A DNA stretch of 64,000 bases from Gemmataceae bacterium (GTDB lineage: Bacteria; Planctomycetota; Planctomycetia; Gemmatales; Gemmataceae), in the NCBI GenBank assembly GCA_025055795.1, contig JANWVV010000005.1, positions 1-64,000 on the forward strand, read 5' to 3'. Under the pieces are notes generated by a model that ran no database searches, was not told the DNA's origin, and saw only the letters and a list, made by a program, of their open reading frames with translations. This document shows positions 62,480 to 64,000 of this stretch, piece by piece; positions within the stretch are counted from its first letter, which is position 1; every line of letters starts with the position of its first letter. Both the position numbers and the translations under genes were made by a program.

Positions 62480-63022
62480 GGCCGTAAGCCTCAGCTTATG
62501 ATGACGGTTATGACAACCAATTCCAGTTGTCCGCTGCGACGGTTTCAGCGGCCAACAGGCTTACATCCAAGGTGAGAATTACACGGGCTGTGATAAACCT
62601 ACCCGACATTCGGAACGTGTCAACCGACTTCTTGTCTTATCTCACTTTCTGGCTACTTTTTCTCATGCCAATATTGGCGAGTGCGAAAAATTAACAAAAT
62701 GATAGAAATAGTCGGATCGTGGCAAATGGTTATTTGGTGGAACCTGTAAGGTCATTCGTTCCAACGCACTGACAGCGTTCACCAAAACATTCATCCAGAA
62801 AAGTCGTCCAACCGGACCACTCATGGACACTTAAGGTTAGGCGATAACGTACGTTGGCAGCGCAATGGGCCAGCCGATATGCACTAAGAGCGTGAGCCAT
62901 GCACACGAGTCTCGACAGAGGAAATATGGGCGCCGTAGGATTTGCTTGGCATTGTGGTTAAGGTCGATAATGAGGATGCAACCCTTGGATAGTTGTAGCC
63001 GCCTTGGGATGATTGACGGTTT
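62480..63022. other. Gap between divergent genes
   Basis: 543 bases, AT-rich in the middle. It holds the promoters of the small charged gene and the membrane protein gene. CCGCTG (62531-62536) pairs with CAGCGG (62546-62551). No RNA gene or reading frame that I can support. Confidence 0.45.
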
Positions 63023-63706
63023 ATGATGCCTTCTGCCGATCCGCCTCTGAATTTGATCCGCATCTTTGATTTTTACTTGGCGATGATGTTTTTGTTGAGT
63101 TTAATGCGGCGGTGGCGGGTTTACTATGATGCGATCCATCTGTTGCTGGTGGTACGGGGTCGTTGGCCCAAGTTGCTGCAACGTCTGGCCGAGCATCGCA
63201 GTGAATTGCTTAACTGGTCGTTCTTCCGGCCCATGCTGGCAGCGGGACTGACCCTGACCGCACAGTTGATTGCGTCTCGCCTCATCTGGCCCCAAGCCTT
63301 ATTGACCTGGGAACAATTGCGGAGTGAGTGGTGGTTAATTCCGCTTCTGCTGATACCCCTACTGCCGATGCTGATCGTTGACACCTACTTTCTGATTCGT
63401 GTGGGGCGATTCGACCGTGACGAAACGGTCCAGTACCTGAGTCTGGCTGAAAACTGGCTTGGCTGGCGAGGACGTTTGGTCCGGACCGTTACATTAGGTC
63501 TGGTAGATCCGCATCAGATGGTTGACGTGGAACTGCGTAAAACGTTGCAGCAGGCCCGCAGTATCTTTTCTTCCGCTCTGTGGTGGGTGGCTTTACAAGC
63601 AGCTTTGCGTGTTGCTTTTGGTCTGACGCTGTGGATTATCTGGGCCATGCATAACCAAGCATTGCTGTTGGATCCTGGCAGCATGAACAATGCGGTGACT
63701 CACTGA
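63023..63706 (+). CDS. Multi-pass membrane protein, unknown function
   Basis: 227 residues with about four membrane helices: near residues 14-27 (FDFYLAMMFLLSL), 68-90 (FFRPMLAAGLTLTAQLIA), 104-122 (WWLIPLLLIPLLPMLIVDTYFL) and 190-212 (ALWWVALQAALRVAFGLTLWIIW). The cytoplasmic parts are basic (RRWRVYYDAIHLLLVVRGRWPKLLQRL). No transporter or enzyme motif is visible and I do not recognise a family. The start (ATG 63023, or ATG 63026) has only a weak ribosome site. No neighbour suggests a role. Confidence 0.72.
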   Translation: MMPSADPPLNLIRIFDFYLAMMFLLSLMRRWRVYYDAIHLLLVVRGRWPKLLQRLAEHRSELLNWSFFRPMLAAGLTLTAQLIASRLIWPQALLTWEQLRSEWWLIPLLLIPLLPMLIVDTYFLIRVGRFDRDETVQYLSLAENWLGWRGRLVRTVTLGLVDPHQMVDVELRKTLQQARSIFSSALWWVALQAALRVAFGLTLWIIWAMHNQALLLDPGSMNNAVTH

Positions 63707-64000
63707 ACCACCGCTACCGACGGATATCTTAACTTACTTGGTTTAGAGTATGCGTGCTCATACCGCCTGAACCCCATCCGCGGGTCAGCCACACGGCCCC
63801 CATCGATAAATTGGCTTGGTGATATTCTCCTTGCGGAATGTAATGAATTTTATCGTGATATTTTGGTTAGCGTTCCTTGCGAAGGCCCGGAAAATCCTGA
63901 CCACTTATTACAGCGCGCCTTTGGTAACCGAAACACCCATCCTACTCCAGTGGGCTGTGAAGGTGGTCTCAAGACGGGAACTTGGTACACATCAACGATT

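Noticed and set aside
63707-64000. A 98-codon stretch without a stop, running off the right edge in the frame of the preceding membrane protein gene
   Set aside because: It has no start codon near its beginning, no ribosome site and no recognisable motif; a stretch this long can occur by chance. The sequence beyond the window is needed.
1-64000. Search by eye for tRNA, rRNA, CRISPR repeats and insertion sequences
   Set aside because: No T-loop-like GGTTCRANTCC context, no regularly spaced repeats, and no transposase or terminal inverted repeats were found. A covariance-model scan would be the decisive check for small RNAs.

Overview
The window looks like chromosomal DNA of a planctomycete, most likely Gemmataceae-like. 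The basis is gene content: paired DUF1501 and DUF1549/DUF1553 secreted proteins with Cys-X(n)-Cys-His motifs, an ASPIC/UnbV (CRTAC1) protein coupled to a TPR protein, an ECF sigma factor next to a zinc-finger Ser/Thr kinase with leucine-rich repeats, a protein of the H4MPT-linked C1 pathway, WD40/PPC proteins and PQQ-type propellers. Genes are GC-rich; the long gaps between them are clearly more AT-rich. Related pathway genes are scattered: hisF, gltB, pilT, lpxB and an MCE gene each lack their usual partners here. I see no rRNA or tRNA gene, CRISPR array, transposase or prophage block. This taxonomic call is inference from gene families, not a database match.

Layout. 1-2.6 kb: the end of a WD40 gene plus a decayed WD40 fragment, then a minus-strand pair (sugar-phosphate isomerase-like TIM barrel and a CehA/McbA-type hydrolase lacking metal ligands). 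2.9-11 kb: PcrA/UvrD helicase, a small zinc-finger anti-sigma-like protein, a 58-residue tail-anchored membrane protein, an alpha/beta hydrolase, an enolase-superfamily epimerase and a NicO-type metal exporter. 11-19.7 kb: a secreted prenyltransferase-fold protein, an H4MPT/hydantoinase-type protein divergent from a large Hsp70, a DapA-family protein and Ffh. 20-27 kb: PQQ propeller, PilT, HisF, a 50-residue membrane protein, a DtxR/MntR regulator and a nicotinamidase-type hydrolase.

27-31 kb: an ECF sigma factor and a membrane Ser/Thr kinase whose LRR tail is broken by a frameshift at about 29861-29876. 31.3-34.7 kb: a CRTAC1 lipoprotein translationally coupled to a TPR protein. 34.7-43.2 kb: glutamate synthase large subunit, a sulfatase-fold protein without the catalytic motif, and a double ABC-2 permease without an ATPase. 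43.7-52.6 kb: a plus-strand run of four exported proteins (DUF1501, DUF1549/1553, WD40/PPC, M19 dipeptidase). 52.7-57.6 kb: an ERF-family annealing protein outside any visible phage context, a protein of the family databases name 3-methyladenine DNA glycosylase, a GntP permease and a small secreted protein. 58-63.7 kb: outer-envelope genes (lipoprotein, MCE protein, LpxB), a small conserved charged protein and a membrane protein.

I did not find a clearly new multi-gene system. The items most worth a second look are the broken sigma-kinase-LRR locus, the very short membrane protein genes, two mini-frames that overlap the next start by ATGA, the two inactive-looking hydrolases, the orphan ERF gene and several perfect inverted repeats in promoter-type gaps.
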